Positions 34,365-43,989 are shown, counted from the first letter of the stretch. The stretch: 51,061 nt of DNA from Chloroflexota bacterium (GCA_012799995.1 JAAZKE010000095.1:1-51061), one strand, 5' to 3'. Translations and numbers: made by a program. The notes: generated by a model not told the origin, from the letters alone.

Positions 34365-35672
34365 TCATTCCCACCAACCAGATTCAAGCAGGTTTTCTCT
34401 CCTCTGCAGTATTTCTGCAGGTTTGTCTTCTTCCAGCCATAATACCGCGGGGCGCGAAGACAAGTTGTAATTCGAAGCCATGCTCAGCTGATACGCCCCG
34501 CTTACAGGAACTGCCAGCAGATCTCCATAATCCGGTTCTGGCAGCTTGACCGACTGTATCAATACATCTCCGGTTTCGCAGTATTTTCCAACAACCCGAT
34601 AAGGTGCAAAATGAGGATCGTTCATCTTATTGGCAATCCAGGCGATGTATTCAGCGTTATACAACGCTTTACGCGGATTGTCTGCCAATCCTCCATCAAT
34701 GGATAGAATTCTTTCACCGGTTGGCAGTACCTTTTGAAAACCGGTTTTATAAATCGCTACGCCAGCCTGAGCGACAATCCAGCGTCCGCTTTCAACGATT
34801 AAACGAGGTGGAGACATCCTTTTCGCCAGAAAGAATTCCTGAACAGCTTCTGTGACGGCGAGAATCCAGGCTGTTGGATCAGCAACTGATTGAGATGGCG
34901 TATAGGGCACTCCCCATCCGCCCCCCGGGCTGAATTCCAGAGGATAATACTTGCACTTCGACGCGGTAGTGAGGATACGCTTGATAGCCGCTTTATAGGG
35001 TTCATGATTGAACAATTGTGAACCGAGATGGCAATGCAACCCGAGCAGGTTTATATGCCGGCTGGCGGCTGCCTGTCGAATCGCCAGCTCCGCATCTCCA
35101 TTGTCGATATGGAAGCCGAATTTACTGTCAATCGCAGACGTTTCGATATGAGCATGGGTATCGACGTGCAAATCAGGCGTAATTCTGAGCCAAACTGGCG
35201 CCCTCATTCCTCTGTCACCGGCAAGCTTTTCCAGCAAAGCCAACTCCTGTCCGTTGTCAACTACAATGGCGTGGATGTGGTTTTCCAGCGCAAAAGTCAG
35301 TTCTTCGATCGATTTATTGTTTCCATGAAGGTGAATCAGGTCCGGATCAAATCCATTTTGGATAGCCAGCTTCATTTCATTAAGGCTTACTGCGTCGAGT
35401 TCTACCTTTGTCTGAGCCAGTTTCGACGCAAATTTTGGCGAGATGTAAGCCTTGGCAGCATAGGCAAGCGCACTGGCTCCCTGATAATATTCTTTTAAAA
35501 GCGATTGAATCAGCGAAATATGATCTTTGATCGTTTTGCCATCATAAACGTAAAGCGGCGTGCCATACTCATCAGCAAGCGAAGGAACTGAATGTTTAGC
35601 AATCAACAGATTCCCCCTCTCATCACAGCTGGTGGATAGCGGAAATAAGCCTAAAATGTGCACTTTATTCAT
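34365..35672 (-). CDS. lysA: Diaminopimelate decarboxylase
   Basis: A 435-residue fold-type III PLP enzyme that makes lysine from meso-diaminopimelate. YAAKAYISPKF carries the cofactor Lys; HCHLGSQL, SPGGGWGVPYT, VESGRWIVAQAG, CETGDVL and SGAYQLSMASNYN follow in the family order. The frame extends to a TTG at 35699, but that codon lies in the -10 box at 35699-35704, so ATG 35672 is the real start. The leader is about 20 nt with a weak GGA ribosome-binding site. Confidence 0.94.
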   Translation of the reverse strand: MNKVHILGLFPLSTSCDERGNLLIAKHSVPSLADEYGTPLYVYDGKTIKDHISLIQSLLKEYYQGASALAYAAKAYISPKFASKLAQTKVELDAVSLNEMKLAIQNGFDPDLIHLHGNNKSIEELTFALENHIHAIVVDNGQELALLEKLAGDRGMRAPVWLRITPDLHVDTHAHIETSAIDSKFGFHIDNGDAELAIRQAAASRHINLLGLHCHLGSQLFNHEPYKAAIKRILTTASKCKYYPLEFSPGGGWGVPYTPSQSVADPTAWILAVTEAVQEFFLAKRMSPPRLIVESGRWIVAQAGVAIYKTGFQKVLPTGERILSIDGGLADNPRKALYNAEYIAWIANKMNDPHFAPYRVVGKYCETGDVLIQSVKLPEPDYGDLLAVPVSGAYQLSMASNYNLSSRPAVLWLEEDKPAEILQRRENLLESGWWE

Positions 35673-35698
35673 AAGAGTTTCCGTGTGTTTTTTTCTCA

Positions 35699-35704
35699 AT
35701 TATA
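35699..35704 (-). promoter_or_regulatory. -10 element of lysA
   Basis: TATAAT on the minus strand with a predicted start near 35692 and a 20-nt leader to the ATG at 35672. No matching -35 is obvious. Confidence 0.55.
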
Positions 35705-35918
35705 CATATCGAGACTAAAATCGTGCTACAACGGACACACCAGGAAACCTCATGAAAATCCTCTGATTTAAGCGCTTCTCACAGAAGATTTATTTCATTA
35801 ATTGCAGGCACAAAAGCCGAAACCGTTTCAACTGCCGAGTAGAAGGGTAAAATTATGTAGCATTTAAAGCTGATATGCGAAAATGAGCGGTACCCGATTT
35901 GTGTTTTTTAGTGATATA
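35705..35918. other. Intergenic stretch at the left edge of the restriction-modification locus
   Basis: I see no gene, tRNA or clear repeat in this part of the 358-bp gap between lysA and hsdM. It probably contains the left junction of the inserted restriction system, but no attachment-site duplication or target repeat was recognisable by eye against 41989-42127. Confidence 0.4.
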
Positions 35919-35947
35919 TTGATATTCTCACTTTGGCGTGATATAAC
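35919..35947 (+). promoter_or_regulatory. Sigma-A type promoter of the hsdMSR operon
   Basis: TTGATA (35919-35924), a 17-bp spacer and TATAAC (35942-35947) form a near-consensus promoter. The predicted start is about 35954, giving a 77-nt leader with AAAAAGGAG before the hsdM ATG. This architecture differs from the leaderless promoters typical of the flanking genes. Confidence 0.7.
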
Positions 35948-36030
35948 GACATCGAAAAGATGTGTCTTGCACTGAATTGTAAGACAAATGATATTCCGGA
36001 ATTTACACCGGTTGAAAAAGGAGAACGAAA

Positions 36031-37596
36031 ATGACCGAGGCAAGAAAAGAGCAGGAGCGGGATGAGTTGCACCGTGCAATATGGGCGATTGCGGATGAGT
36101 TGCGCGGAAGCGTAGACGGATGGGATTTCAAGTCGTATGTGTTGGGCATGATGTTCTACCGCTATATCTCTGAAAATCTGACCGCCTACATCAATGAGGG
36201 CGAAATTGAAGCCGGAGATGCTGATTTTGACTATGCCAAGCTCTCTGATGAAGTTGCAGAACAAGCTCGTGAAGATTTGGTCAAGACAAAGGGTTTCTTC
36301 ATTCTTCCCTCGGAGCTTTTTTGCAATGTCAGAAAGAAGGCGTCAAATGATGAAAACCTGAACATGACTCTGGAAACGGTCTTTAGAAACATTGAAAAAT
36401 CCGCGACGGGCAGCGACAGCGAAGGCAACTTCGCCGGGCTGTTTGACGATATCGATGTAAACAGCAACAAATTAGGAGCTACCGTTGCCAAACGGAACGC
36501 AAATCTTGTAAAGCTGATTGAGGGCGTTGCAAACATGAGCCTGAACTACAAGGAGAACTCCATCGATGCCTTTGGCGATGCTTACGAATACCTGATGAGT
36601 ATGTACGCCTCCAACGCCGGGAAGAGCGGCGGCGAGTTCTTTACCCCGCAGGAAGTTTCTGAACTGCTGACCCGGATCGCGGTCGCCGGTAAAACAGAGG
36701 TCAACAAGGTGTATGATCCTGCCTGCGGCTCCGGATCCCTGCTTCTGAAAGCGGCGAAAATCCTCGGGAAAGAGAACGTCCGTCTGGGCTTTTTCGGGCA
36801 GGAGATCAACCTGACCACATATAACCTTTGCCGCATCAATATGTTCCTGCATGATATTGACTACGACAAGTTTGACATCGCCCATGAAAACACCTTGCTC
36901 TCTCCGCAACATTGGGATGACGAACCCTTTGAGGTGATCGTCTCAAATCCGCCCTATTCCATCAAGTGGGAGGGCGATGACAACCCTGTTTTGATAAATG
37001 ACCCCCGTTTTTCTCCTGCCGGAGTGCTTGCACCGAAATCAAAAGCCGATCTTGCGTTTATCATGCACTCTCTGTCTTGGCTTGCTACCAACGGAACAGC
37101 GGCGATCGTTTGTTTCCCCGGTATCATGTACCGCGGCGGAGCTGAGAAGAAGATCCGCCAGTATCTGATTGACAACAACTTCATCGACTGTATCATTCAG
37201 CTGCCGAGCAATCTGTTCTTTGGCACTTCTATTGCCACCTGCATCATGGTTTTGAAGCGCAGCAAGGCGGACAACCGCACCCTGTTCATTGATGCTTCAG
37301 ATGAATTTGTAAAGGTTACCAACAACAACAAGCTGACCGAAGGTAACATTGCCCGCATCGTTGATGAATATGTCAGTCGCACCGATGAAAAACATTTCTC
37401 CCGCTGTGTGGCTTATGAGGAAATCGCAGAAAATGACTACAATCTATCAGTCAGCACTTATGTTGAGCCGGAAGATACCCGAGAAGTGATTGATATCGTG
37501 AAACTCAATGCGGAAATTGAAGAAATTGTGGAAAGGCAACAGGTATTGCGTGCTGAGATCGATAAGATTATCGCAGAGATTGAGGTTGAAAGATGA
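36031..37596 (+). CDS. hsdM: Type I restriction-modification DNA methyltransferase subunit HsdM
   Basis: A 521-residue adenine-N6 methyltransferase subunit. The AdoMet-binding motif DPACGSGS is at 229-236, the catalytic NPPY at 306-309, and the N-terminal helical domain and [17 protein letters not shown] block are typical of HsdM. It works with HsdS to methylate the bipartite recognition site and with HsdR to restrict. AAAAAGGAG precedes the ATG. The stop overlaps the hsdS start by 4 bases. Base composition and style resemble Bacillota type I systems, which suggests horizontal gain. Confidence 0.96.
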   Translation: MTEARKEQERDELHRAIWAIADELRGSVDGWDFKSYVLGMMFYRYISENLTAYINEGEIEAGDADFDYAKLSDEVAEQAREDLVKTKGFFILPSELFCNVRKKASNDENLNMTLETVFRNIEKSATGSDSEGNFAGLFDDIDVNSNKLGATVAKRNANLVKLIEGVANMSLNYKENSIDAFGDAYEYLMSMYASNAGKSGGEFFTPQEVSELLTRIAVAGKTEVNKVYDPACGSGSLLLKAAKILGKENVRLGFFGQEINLTTYNLCRINMFLHDIDYDKFDIAHENTLLSPQHWDDEPFEVIVSNPPYSIKWEGDDNPVLINDPRFSPAGVLAPKSKADLAFIMHSLSWLATNGTAAIVCFPGIMYRGGAEKKIRQYLIDNNFIDCIIQLPSNLFFGTSIATCIMVLKRSKADNRTLFIDASDEFVKVTNNNKLTEGNIARIVDEYVSRTDEKHFSRCVAYEEIAENDYNLSVSTYVEPEDTREVIDIVKLNAEIEEIVERQQVLRAEIDKIIAEIEVER

Positions 37597-38843
37597 GTAA
37601 GCTGGATGAATTGATAAAGAAGCTTTGTCCGAATGGGATTGAAATTGTAAAATTCAAAGATAAATGTAAATACATTCGCGGAATAACCTACAACAAATCC
37701 CAAGAAGCAACATCTGATGATTCATTACCGTGGAAAGTTTTTAGAGCTAACAATATCACCCTTTCTTCCAACACGCTTAATTTTGATGACGTGAAATTGG
37801 TAAATAGAAAAGTTAAAGTTAAGCCGGAACAATTATTAAAAAGAGAGGATATTTTAATTTGTGCTGGTAGTGGAAGCAAAGAACACATCGGAAAAGTTGC
37901 TTATATTACAAAAGATATGGATTACACATTTGGTGGTTTCATGGCGGTTATTCGCTGTGAAGAAAAACTCAACAGTAGATTCCTGTTCCACATTTTGACA
38001 AGTTGTTCATTTAGTAACTACTTATCTTTCGCATTAAATAGTACTACCATCAATAACTTAAATTCTTCTGTAATGAACAATTTTACTTTTCCCCTCCCCC
38101 CTCTTGAGGTGCAAAGTGAAATTGTCCGTATTCTGGACAATTTCACGGAGCTTACAGCGGAGCTTACAGCGGAGCTTACAGCGAGACAAAAACAGTATGA
38201 TTATTATAGAAAACAATTGCTTGAACACCCTAAAAATGAGTGTGAAATGGTCGCCATTGCTGACCTTGGGAAATGGAGTGGGGGAAAAACTCCTTCCACT
38301 GCTAATAAGGAATTTTGGAACAATGGTACCATTCCTTGGATTTCATCGAAAGATATGAAAGCTTCTACACTTGAAGATACAGAAGACCATTTGACTGAAA
38401 TGGTTCTTACCGAGGGCAATATGACATTGTTACCTGAGGGCACAGTTGCTATAGTCACTCGTTCTGGTATCTTAAAGCATACTTTACCTGTTGCTTATGT
38501 GCCGTTTAGAACAACTGTCAATCAAGATATAAAAGTTCTTGTAGTTAAGAACGGAATATCGTCACGTTATGCATTCCACGTTTTGCAAGCTTACTCAGAA
38601 GATATCCGCAATTTCACAAAGAAGCAAGGTGGAACGGTTGACTCCTTGGATTTTCAAAGAGTGCTTGCGTATGAAATTCCTGTTCCTGCTCTTGAAATAC
38701 AGGACCGTTTAGTTAATCTTCTGGATAAATTCGATGCTCTTTGTAATGATTTGAACATAGGTCTTCCCGCTGAAATTGAAGCCAGACAGAAGCAATATGA
38801 ATATTATCGTGATAAGCTGCTGACCTTCCAACCGGCAGGATAA
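37593..38843 (+). CDS. hsdS: Type I restriction-modification specificity subunit HsdS with TAEL repeats
   Basis: A 416-residue protein with two target-recognition domains, each followed by a conserved helix: [14 protein letters not shown] (about 197-210) and [14 protein letters not shown] at the C-terminus. The first recognition domain is distinctly AT-rich. Between the first domain and its helix lie three perfect 12-bp repeats coding Glu-Leu-Thr-Ala (residues 186-197). Such TAEL repeats set the spacer length of the recognition site in EcoR124-type enzymes. The start overlaps hsdM by 4 bases. The recognition sequence cannot be read from the protein. Confidence 0.94.
   Translation: MSKLDELIKKLCPNGIEIVKFKDKCKYIRGITYNKSQEATSDDSLPWKVFRANNITLSSNTLNFDDVKLVNRKVKVKPEQLLKREDILICAGSGSKEHIGKVAYITKDMDYTFGGFMAVIRCEEKLNSRFLFHILTSCSFSNYLSFALNSTTINNLNSSVMNNFTFPLPPLEVQSEIVRILDNFTELTAELTAELTARQKQYDYYRKQLLEHPKNECEMVAIADLGKWSGGKTPSTANKEFWNNGTIPWISSKDMKASTLEDTEDHLTEMVLTEGNMTLLPEGTVAIVTRSGILKHTLPVAYVPFRTTVNQDIKVLVVKNGISSRYAFHVLQAYSEDIRNFTKKQGGTVDSLDFQRVLAYEIPVPALEIQDRLVNLLDKFDALCNDLNIGLPAEIEARQKQYEYYRDKLLTFQPAG
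38148..38183 (+). repeat. Three tandem 12-bp repeats in hsdS
   Basis: GAGCTTACAGCG occurs three times without mismatch at 38148-38159, 38160-38171 and 38172-38183. Each unit adds four residues, so gain or loss of a unit keeps the frame and changes only the linker helix between the recognition domains. Confidence 0.97.
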
Positions 38844-38880
38844 TACGAAGAAGGAGGTTTCCACGAGCACCTACAATATC

Positions 38881-41800
38881 GTGCTTTCCACCAACGAAAA
38901 AACGGTTGTAACCGAATACAAGCCGCAGACCAAACGCTCTGAAGCTTACCAAAGCGAAGCAGCGCTGGAAGCGGCATTTATCAAAATGCTCTGCGAACAG
39001 GGGTATGAGTATCTGTCTATTCACAATTCCGATGAGCTCATTGCCAATCTCCGCAGACAGTTGGAACTCCTGAACGATTATCAGTTTACCGATAATGAAT
39101 GGGACAGTTTTTTCAAAAACAAGCTTGCCAATGCAAATGAAAATATAGTTGAAAAGACCCGGAAAATCCAGGAAGATCATGTGCAGAACCTGACCCGTGA
39201 TGATGGCGCTACCATGAACATCTCCCTGATTGACAAAAAGAACATCCACAACAACCGTTTGCAGGTGATCAACCAGTATGAGGAAACTGCCGGAAACTAT
39301 GGCGCCCGCTACGATGTAACTGTCTTGGTGAATGGTCTGCCGTTGGTTCATGTGGAGCTGAAACGGCGCGGTGTTGCAATCAAGGAAGCCTTCAACCAGA
39401 TTAAACGCTATCAGCGCGACAGCTTTTGGGCAGGCTGCGGGCTGTATGAGTATGTACAGATTTTCGTGATCTCAAACGGTACTTTCACAAAGTATTATTC
39501 CAACACCACCAGGGACAACCATATCAAAGAGAACGAACGCACAGGCAGGAGAAACAGCAATAAAACTTCGAACAGCTTTGAGTTCACTTCCTATTGGGCA
39601 GACGGCAACAACAAGGTGATTGCTGACCTTGTGGACTTTACAAAGACGTTCTTTGCAAAGCATACCATTCTGAATATCCTGACAAAATACTGCGTGTTTA
39701 CCTCTGAGGATATGCTGCTTGTGATGCGGCCTTATCAGATCGTGGCAACCGAGCGTATTCTGAATAAGATTGAGGTGTCCAAAAACTACAAAAAAACCGG
39801 CACTATCGATGCCGGAGGGTATATCTGGCACACCACGGGAAGCGGTAAAACCCTGACCTCTTTTAAAGCGGCACGGCTTGCAACGGCTCTGCCGTATATC
39901 GAAAAGGTGCTGTTTGTGGTTGACCGCAAGGATCTGGATTATCAGACCATTAAGGAATATGACCGCTTTGAGAAAGGAGCTGCCAACAGCAACAAAAGCA
40001 CCGCCGTTTTGCAAAGACAGCTTGAGGACAGCACTTCCCGGATTATCGTGACGACTATCCAGAAGTTGGATGTTTTCATCACAAAAAACAAGTCCCATCC
40101 GATTTATAAAAAGCACGTTGTTCTTGTGTTTGACGAGTGCCACCGCAGCCAGTTCGGTTCGATGCACACCAACATCAAAAGGCACTTTAAGAACTATCAC
40201 ATTTTCGGCTTTACCGGAACGCCGATTTTCGCTGTCAATGCCGGAGCCGGCGGCAATCCTGAGCTGAGAACTACCGAGCAGGCATTTGGAGAAAAACTCC
40301 ATACCTATACGATAGTGGATGCAATCAATGACGGCAATGTCCTGCCCTTCCGCATCGACTACATCAACACAGTAAAGCGGCAAGACACAGGCAATGACAA
40401 GGAAGTTGCTGCTATTGATACTGAGGAAGCTCTGGCATCTCAGGAACGCATCTCCAAGGTCGTAGAATACATTCTCGACCACTTTGATCAAAAGACAAAG
40501 CGTAATTTCTATTACAGCTTAAAAGGTCAGCGAATGAACGGTTTTAACTCCATTTTCGCAGTCAGCTCCATTCCGGTCTGTAAAAAGTATTATCTGGAGA
40601 TGAAAAAACAGCTTGCAGAGCGGCACCGTGAACTGACCGTAGCTACCATCTTCTCTTTTGCCCCAAACGAGCCGGACACCGAAGACGGTATTCTCGAAGA
40701 TGAGAGTTTTGAAACCGACGGACTTGATAAGAGCTCCCGTGATTTTCTGGAAATGGCAATTGACGAATATAACAAGACTTTCAAGACAAACTATGATACT
40801 TCAAGCAAGGGCTTTCAGGACTATTACAAAGACGTGTCCGACAGGGTGAAAAAGCGAGAAGTTGATTTGCTGATCGTAGTTAATATGTTCCTGACCGGCT
40901 TTGATGCAACAACATTAAACACCCTTTGGGTGGATAAGAACCTGAGAATGCACGGTCTGATGCAGGCCTTTTCCAGAACAAACAGAATTCTGAACTCTGT
41001 GAAGACTTTTGGCAATATCGTTTGTTTCCGGGACCTTGAACAAGCGACGAACGATGCGATCGCCCTGTTCGGAGACAAGGATGCCAAAGGCATTGTTCTC
41101 TTAAAACCCTATGAAGATTATTACTCGGAATACGAGAAACGCATTGCTGAACTGCTACAGAAGTATCCGCTGGGACAGCCAATCATCGGAGAGCAGAACA
41201 AGAAAGATTACATCGTTCTTTTCGGCAACATTCTCCGCCTGAGAAATATACTCTCCGCCTTTGATCAATTCGAGGGAAATGAGATTCTTTCCCCGATCGA
41301 TTTTCAGGACTACACAGGCACATATCACGATGTGTATGATGAAATCAAACCAGAGCCGGGAAGCAAAGACAGCATTTTGGACGATATTGTCTTTGAAATT
41401 GAGCTTGTAAAACAGATAGAAGTAAATATTGACTATATCCTGATGCTGGTTGCAAAGTATCGTGCCGGAAATTGTAAGGACAAGGAAATTCTGGTTGCTA
41501 TTGATAAGGCAATCAAGTCCAGTTTACAACTCAGATCCAAAAAGGAACTGATAGAAGAATTCATAGAAAAAATCAATACAAGCACCGATGCAGACACAGA
41601 CGTCAACACTGAGTGGCATGTTTTTATCAAAAAGCAGCGTGAGGATGAAATTAAGGCTCTGATTAAAAAAGAAAAATTGAAGCCGGAAGAAACTGAAAAA
41701 TTCTTAGATAACGCTTTCCGTGACGGCGTACTCAAAACGACCGGTACCGATTTTGACCTCCTGCTACCGCCTATTTCCCGTTTTGACGCCGGGAATACCC

Positions 41801-41988
41801 GTGAAAAGAAGAAGCAGTCAATAATTGAGAAGCTGAAAGCGTTTTTTGAAAAATACTTCGGACTGTTTAACCCGACAGACACCATTACAGAAAGCAAGGT
41901 TGTGGATTACCAGGACACGATGAACCAGGCTCCGTTGGGAACGCTTGCGGATGAATCTGCTTCGCATGAAGAAAAGGAAACGCAATAA
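38881..41988 (+). CDS. hsdR: Type I restriction endonuclease subunit HsdR
   Basis: A protein of 1035 residues when read from GTG 38881. Nuclease motif: Asp145, Glu159-Leu-Lys161 in VHVELKRRG. Helicase motifs: TTGSGKT near 318-324, DECH at 418-421, FGFTGTP, and FSRTNR later. Cuts unmodified DNA after ATP-driven translocation. An ideal AAGGAGG (38851-38857) lies 23 bases before GTG but only 5 before an in-frame ACG at 38863, which would add six residues (Thr/Met-Ser-Thr-Tyr-Asn-Ile) typical of relatives. The original ATG has probably mutated to ACG. After the TAA, the frame stays open for 45 codons. Confidence 0.93.
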   Translation: MLSTNEKTVVTEYKPQTKRSEAYQSEAALEAAFIKMLCEQGYEYLSIHNSDELIANLRRQLELLNDYQFTDNEWDSFFKNKLANANENIVEKTRKIQEDHVQNLTRDDGATMNISLIDKKNIHNNRLQVINQYEETAGNYGARYDVTVLVNGLPLVHVELKRRGVAIKEAFNQIKRYQRDSFWAGCGLYEYVQIFVISNGTFTKYYSNTTRDNHIKENERTGRRNSNKTSNSFEFTSYWADGNNKVIADLVDFTKTFFAKHTILNILTKYCVFTSEDMLLVMRPYQIVATERILNKIEVSKNYKKTGTIDAGGYIWHTTGSGKTLTSFKAARLATALPYIEKVLFVVDRKDLDYQTIKEYDRFEKGAANSNKSTAVLQRQLEDSTSRIIVTTIQKLDVFITKNKSHPIYKKHVVLVFDECHRSQFGSMHTNIKRHFKNYHIFGFTGTPIFAVNAGAGGNPELRTTEQAFGEKLHTYTIVDAINDGNVLPFRIDYINTVKRQDTGNDKEVAAIDTEEALASQERISKVVEYILDHFDQKTKRNFYYSLKGQRMNGFNSIFAVSSIPVCKKYYLEMKKQLAERHRELTVATIFSFAPNEPDTEDGILEDESFETDGLDKSSRDFLEMAIDEYNKTFKTNYDTSSKGFQDYYKDVSDRVKKREVDLLIVVNMFLTGFDATTLNTLWVDKNLRMHGLMQAFSRTNRILNSVKTFGNIVCFRDLEQATNDAIALFGDKDAKGIVLLKPYEDYYSEYEKRIAELLQKYPLGQPIIGEQNKKDYIVLFGNILRLRNILSAFDQFEGNEILSPIDFQDYTGTYHDVYDEIKPEPGSKDSILDDIVFEIELVKQIEVNIDYILMLVAKYRAGNCKDKEILVAIDKAIKSSLQLRSKKELIEEFIEKINTSTDADTDVNTEWHVFIKKQREDEIKALIKKEKLKPEETEKFLDNAFRDGVLKTTGTDFDLLLPPISRFDAGNTREKKKQSIIEKLKAFFEKYFGLFNPTDTITESKVVDYQDTMNQAPLGTLADESASHEEKETQ

Positions 41989-42127
41989 CAGATAAGCCAA
42001 AGTGCAGCCAAAAGAATCGAAAAAAAAGAAAAACCCAATAACGACCTGTTTATGGGTTCGGAAGCGGTATGCCGGTTCAAAGAAGGCTGTTGCTCGAAGA
42101 TTGTGAATTACAATAAGGGGAGTTAAA
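41989..42127 (+). other. hsdR-wecE gap with in-frame open extension of hsdR
   Basis: The 139-bp gap at the right edge of the restriction locus contains no recognised gene. Reading on from the hsdR TAA in the same frame gives 45 open codons to TAA 42124-42126 (charged KRIEKKEKPNN, then CRFKEGCC). A GTG at 42002 in another frame opens a 34-codon basic peptide. Both may be chance. AAGGGGAG at the end serves wecE. Confidence 0.4.
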
Positions 42128-43288
42128 GTGGAAAGTCGAGACAATTCAGGTATGATCTCTTTTAATATCCCGCCTTATATTGGTGATGAGGATGCCAGCG
42201 TCCTGGAAGCCATTCATTCGCAAAAAATCTCCGGTGACGGTCAGTTTACGAAACGCTGTCAGCAATGGATCGAGAGTACGCTCGGAGCGAAGAAAGCGCT
42301 GCTCACGACCTCCTGCTCTGATGCGCTTGAGCTTTCTGCGTTGCTGATTGACGTACAACCTGGCGATGAAATCATCATGCCGGCTTATACATTCGTTTCC
42401 ACTGCCAACGCTTTTGCACTGAGGGGTGGTGTTCCGGTGTTTGTGGACATTGATCCCTGCACGATGAATCTGGATGCAGGTTTGATTGAAGCAGCGATCA
42501 CGGATCGTACCAAAGCCATTGTGCCTGTGCACTATGCCGGTGTGAGTTGCGACATGCGAATGATTCTAAGCCTGGCACAGAAATACAATTTGAAAGTAAT
42601 TGAGGATGCTGCCCAGGGTGTGACTTCCTACTACGAACAGCAGGCGCTGGGGACATTCGGAAATTTCGGTTGTTTCAGTTTTCACGAGACCAAGAACTAC
42701 AGCATGGGAGAAGGCGGCGCGATTCTGATCCAAAATGAAGAGGACATTGACCGCGCGGAGATCATCCGCGAAAAAGGGACCAACCGCAGCCAGTTTTGGC
42801 GGGGTATGGTGGATAAATACACCTGGGTTTCGGTCGGTTCGTCGTTTCTGCCCAGCGAATTGAATGCAGCTTATCTGCTGCCTCAACTGATAAAATCGGA
42901 GATGATTCGGAACGATCGTTTGAGATCGTGGGCGACCTACGCAGAAATCCTGCAGCCGCTGGCAGACGAAGGGTTTATCGAATTGCCCTTTATCCCAGAC
43001 GAGTGCAGCCACAATGGTCATATGTTTTATATCAAAGCCAAAGATCTTGACGAGCGCACCCGCTTAATCCGTTTTTTGAAAGAAAACGGGGTTGAGAGTG
43101 TATTTCACTATATCCCACTTCACACCTCCCCAGCTGGCAAATCATTGGGACGGTTCCATGGTGAGGATCGATTTACCACCAGGGAGAGTGAACGAATTCT
43201 GCGGCTGCCGATGTATTTCCGTTTGGCTCAATCTGATATCGAAAAAGCCTGCGATATGATTGGCAGTTTTTATCACGGAATGGCATGA
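42128..43288 (+). CDS. WecE-like dTDP-4-keto-6-deoxyhexose aminotransferase (DegT/DnrJ/EryC1 family)
   Basis: A 386-residue PLP sugar aminotransferase. It tracks E. coli WecE (RffA) closely: GDGQFTKRCQQWIE, PAYTFVSTANAF, VEDAAQGV, SFHETKNYSMGEGGA with the cofactor Lys, REKGTNRSQFWRG and VFHYIPLHTSPAG. The expected product is dTDP-4-amino-4,6-dideoxygalactose. GTG at 42128 has AAGGGGAG upstream; an internal ATG at 42152 matches the WecE N-terminus better. The gene overlaps the WbqC-family gene by 4 bases. No other dTDP-sugar gene is in the window. Confidence 0.9.
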   Translation: MESRDNSGMISFNIPPYIGDEDASVLEAIHSQKISGDGQFTKRCQQWIESTLGAKKALLTTSCSDALELSALLIDVQPGDEIIMPAYTFVSTANAFALRGGVPVFVDIDPCTMNLDAGLIEAAITDRTKAIVPVHYAGVSCDMRMILSLAQKYNLKVIEDAAQGVTSYYEQQALGTFGNFGCFSFHETKNYSMGEGGAILIQNEEDIDRAEIIREKGTNRSQFWRGMVDKYTWVSVGSSFLPSELNAAYLLPQLIKSEMIRNDRLRSWATYAEILQPLADEGFIELPFIPDECSHNGHMFYIKAKDLDERTRLIRFLKENGVESVFHYIPLHTSPAGKSLGRFHGEDRFTTRESERILRLPMYFRLAQSDIEKACDMIGSFYHGMA

Positions 43289-43989
43289 AGCTGGCGGTTT
43301 TGCAATCCAACTACATCCCCTGGAAAGGGTACTTCGACATTATCCACAATGTCGATCTTTTTTTGTTTTATGACGAGGTATCCTACACTAAGAATGACTG
43401 GCGCAACCGCAACCAGATTCTGACCGAAAAAGGGAAGCAATGGCTTACAGTGCCCGTGCATGGTTCGACCACCCTGCCAATACAGAACATTCAGATTGTT
43501 GAAGGGCGCTGGCAGCGACAACATTACCAGGCGCTGGTTACCAACTATGCCAAAGCCCCCTTCTTCGCACAATACAGGGATTTCATTGAGGACATTTATT
43601 TGAATCGCAAATGGAAGTCGCTCTCGGATCTCAATCAAACCTTGATTCAAAAGATTTCAAGAGATTTTCTGGGGATTCGAACGGAGTTCGGGAGAAGCAG
43701 CGATTATTCATCCAGCGGGAGCGGACATCAAAAATTACTCTCTTTAGTGAAGGCAGTCGGAGCAGACAGCTATTTGAGTGGGCCGGCAGCCAGAGAGTAT
43801 ATACACAGCGATGATTATGAGGAGGCTGGCATTCAGTTGGAATGGATGGATTACTCGGGCTATCCGGAATACAACCAACTGTTTCAACCTTTCCAACACC
43901 AGGTTTCGATTTTGGATTTGCTTTTCAACACCGGAGAGCGGGCATCCGAATATATTTGGGGATGGCGCAGCAAAACACAGGCGATTTAA
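43285..43989 (+). CDS. WbqC family protein
   Basis: A 234-residue soluble protein with the WbqC signature LQSNYIPWKGYFDIIHNVD near the N-terminus, YDEVSYTKNDWRNRNQI and a C-terminal SILDLLFNTGE. The family occurs in O-antigen and surface-glycan clusters, often beside sugar aminotransferases; it may acylate or further modify the amino sugar, but no activity is established. Overlap of 4 bases with the WecE-like gene implies a joint function. Its 3' end overlaps the convergent phosphatase gene by 4 bases. Confidence 0.9.
   Translation: MKLAVLQSNYIPWKGYFDIIHNVDLFLFYDEVSYTKNDWRNRNQILTEKGKQWLTVPVHGSTTLPIQNIQIVEGRWQRQHYQALVTNYAKAPFFAQYRDFIEDIYLNRKWKSLSDLNQTLIQKISRDFLGIRTEFGRSSDYSSSGSGHQKLLSLVKAVGADSYLSGPAAREYIHSDDYEEAGIQLEWMDYSGYPEYNQLFQPFQHQVSILDLLFNTGERASEYIWGWRSKTQAI

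Noticed and set aside
38713..39351. 212-codon antisense frame over hsdS/hsdR
   Set aside because: Overlaps two supported genes and shows no recognisable protein features.
39472..40491. Long antisense frame of 339 codons within hsdR
   Set aside because: It is the mirror of a strongly supported gene with all helicase motifs; no ribosome-binding site or family resemblance.
36008..42090. Possible flanking direct repeat (CCGGTTgAAA near 36008 and CCGGTTcAAA near 42071) around hsdMSR
   Set aside because: Match is short and imperfect, and one copy overlaps the hsdM ribosome-binding region; not convincing as an attachment site.
42002..42106. 34-codon basic peptide starting at GTG after hsdR
   Set aside because: No ribosome-binding site; composition follows an A-rich stretch; more likely chance.
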